Origin: Chondrosia reniformis
Taxonomy: Eukaryota; Porifera; Demospongiae; Chondrillida; Chondrillidae
DNA: 64,000 bases
Direction of reading: 5' to 3'
Assembly: GCA_947172415.1 (NCBI GenBank)
Contig: OX359189.1
Location: forward strand, 9,996,501-10,060,500
Shown: piece after piece, positions 62,999 through 64,000 of the stretch
Numbering within the stretch: the first letter of the stretch is position 1
Layout of the letters: every line of letters begins with the position of its first letter
Notes under the pieces: generated by a model
What the model was told of the DNA's origin: nothing
The model's database searches: none
The model's input: only the letters and a program-made list of their open reading frames with translations
Program-made: the position numbers and the translations under genes

Positions 62999-64000
62999 CG
63001 TAAAAAGCACCTGAAGAAAAAAGGTTGCTGCTGGTGCAGTCACTTCAATTGTGATGGTACCTCTGGCAGTTCATCACGAGGCAGAAAGGGCAATGCGCAG
63101 TGATAGAGAGAGATGTTTAGTTGTTTCAATGTCTAAACATGCCAGGTTCAAGGTGTGGTGTCACCACCACTACACAGTGGTAAATCTGTGCCTCTTCTCC
63201 AGAAGACTTCAATCAGTGATTTCCTAATTGAACCACCATGCCTCCGCACACATGAGTGTCAAAGGGTAGAAATGCTTTTGGCCAAGTCTTGTGAATCACT
63301 CTATAAAGCTCAGAAATGAAAGCTTTTTAAACAGAACCTCAGTTAATTTTCAAAGTTACATTTTTAAAGTATTTAATAAACCCTACACACAAATTTGCAT
63401 GAAAGTAACTAAATTAACTAAATTAAGTTATTATATATTCCTTATGTACTGTATAGATCTGTGATTATCATGTAACATCTGTTCATGTGTATTTCCCGTT
63501 TTTAACCTGACCATGGACTGTATTCTCCATATGCTCTGTACATATTCATGTCCTAATGTCTGTTCATGTATGCATCTCCCTTTTGTATCCTAGTGTGCTT
63601 TGTGTAAATATTCATAAGATTATAAGTGTCTGTTCAAGCATATGCACTCATGACCAGGCATACGATGTCCCAATTCTGAATGTTTTTGAGCATCCAGATA
63701 AATTGCTCATTCTCTGCTGCCAATCAGCTGCAAACAGAGCTACACTTCAATCCTTGTTTGAAGCCGATAGCCCCAGTATTCACAGAGAACCAGCTGCAAA
63801 CAAGACCCCAATTTCTGATTGGGTGAGTATTATGTTGTGATAGTCGTGCATGGCCGCATTCAGTGGAATTCAAACGGTTTTCATTGAAAGTGGACTATTT
63901 CTTAGAGGAGACATAGAGCTTCCTTCTGTGCAACTTAGATGCATGTCCATCTAAAACTGAAGGAGTCAGATGTACTTCTTCTGTTCATAATGAAAGTGTC
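62659..64000. repeat. Large inverted repeat, arms of about 340 bp
   Basis: 62659-62998 is the reverse complement of 63666-64000 with very few differences; the right arm is cut by the window edge. The spacer of about 670 bp has no supported gene. The arms are one unit of the tandem repeat. It is probably the end of a larger foldback or satellite structure. Confidence 0.8.

Overview
The window looks like genomic DNA from an AT-rich invertebrate with small introns, most plausibly a demosponge. That identification is inference: no rRNA or single-copy marker is present. The evidence is metazoan: multi-exon genes with GT-AG introns, mostly 50-150 bp, signal peptides, Ig and fibronectin-III (FN3) modules on phase-1 exons, single transmembrane (TM) helices and tyrosine-motif tails. 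Dense MITE/foldback and retroelement debris surrounds them.

The locus is a rapidly evolving cluster of Ig/FN3 cell-surface receptors. Six genes rebuild completely, with every exon phase closing exactly. Four are on the minus strand: A (5548-8221, 608 aa), D (17250-20004, 606 aa), C (21079-23979, 503 aa) and I (50225-52591, 499 aa). Two are on the plus strand: G (34376-39766, 532 aa) and H (54542-57711, 335 aa). Gene L (58174-61177, minus) is complete except for one in-frame stop. A further receptor, E/F, can be assembled from exons at 33759-34217 and 24883-29297 separated by transposon-filled introns. Gene M runs off the left edge. Around these lie decayed copies at 520-2349, 2700-4075, 9434-10074, 10099-10553, 11158-12310, 13385-16994, 44177-44665 and 45521-45693.

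Two tail classes follow the strand. The minus-strand genes A, C, D, I and L end in tails with NPxY motifs and a YEDC/YEEC/YEEI block. The plus-strand genes G and H share a different tail, with a 13-nt micro-exon and ITIM-like motifs (VYADL, LYADL, VIYSEV, VIYTEV, MYADV). C and G have almost identical ectodomains, in inverted orientation, but tails of opposite class, which is the layout of paired receptors in vertebrate immune clusters.

Genes of the G type and the E/F type lie head to head over a very short shared promoter. This arrangement occurs twice (M/N at 343-519 and E/F-G at 34218-34375), with the same 10-bp element at a matching position. Ligand, signalling partners and expression cannot be read from the sequence. 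The non-genic part consists of segmental duplications of gene ends, MITEs with clear terminal repeats, a degenerate non-LTR retroelement (29.8-31.5 kb), foldback elements with hammerhead-like cores, minisatellites and a large inverted repeat at the right edge.
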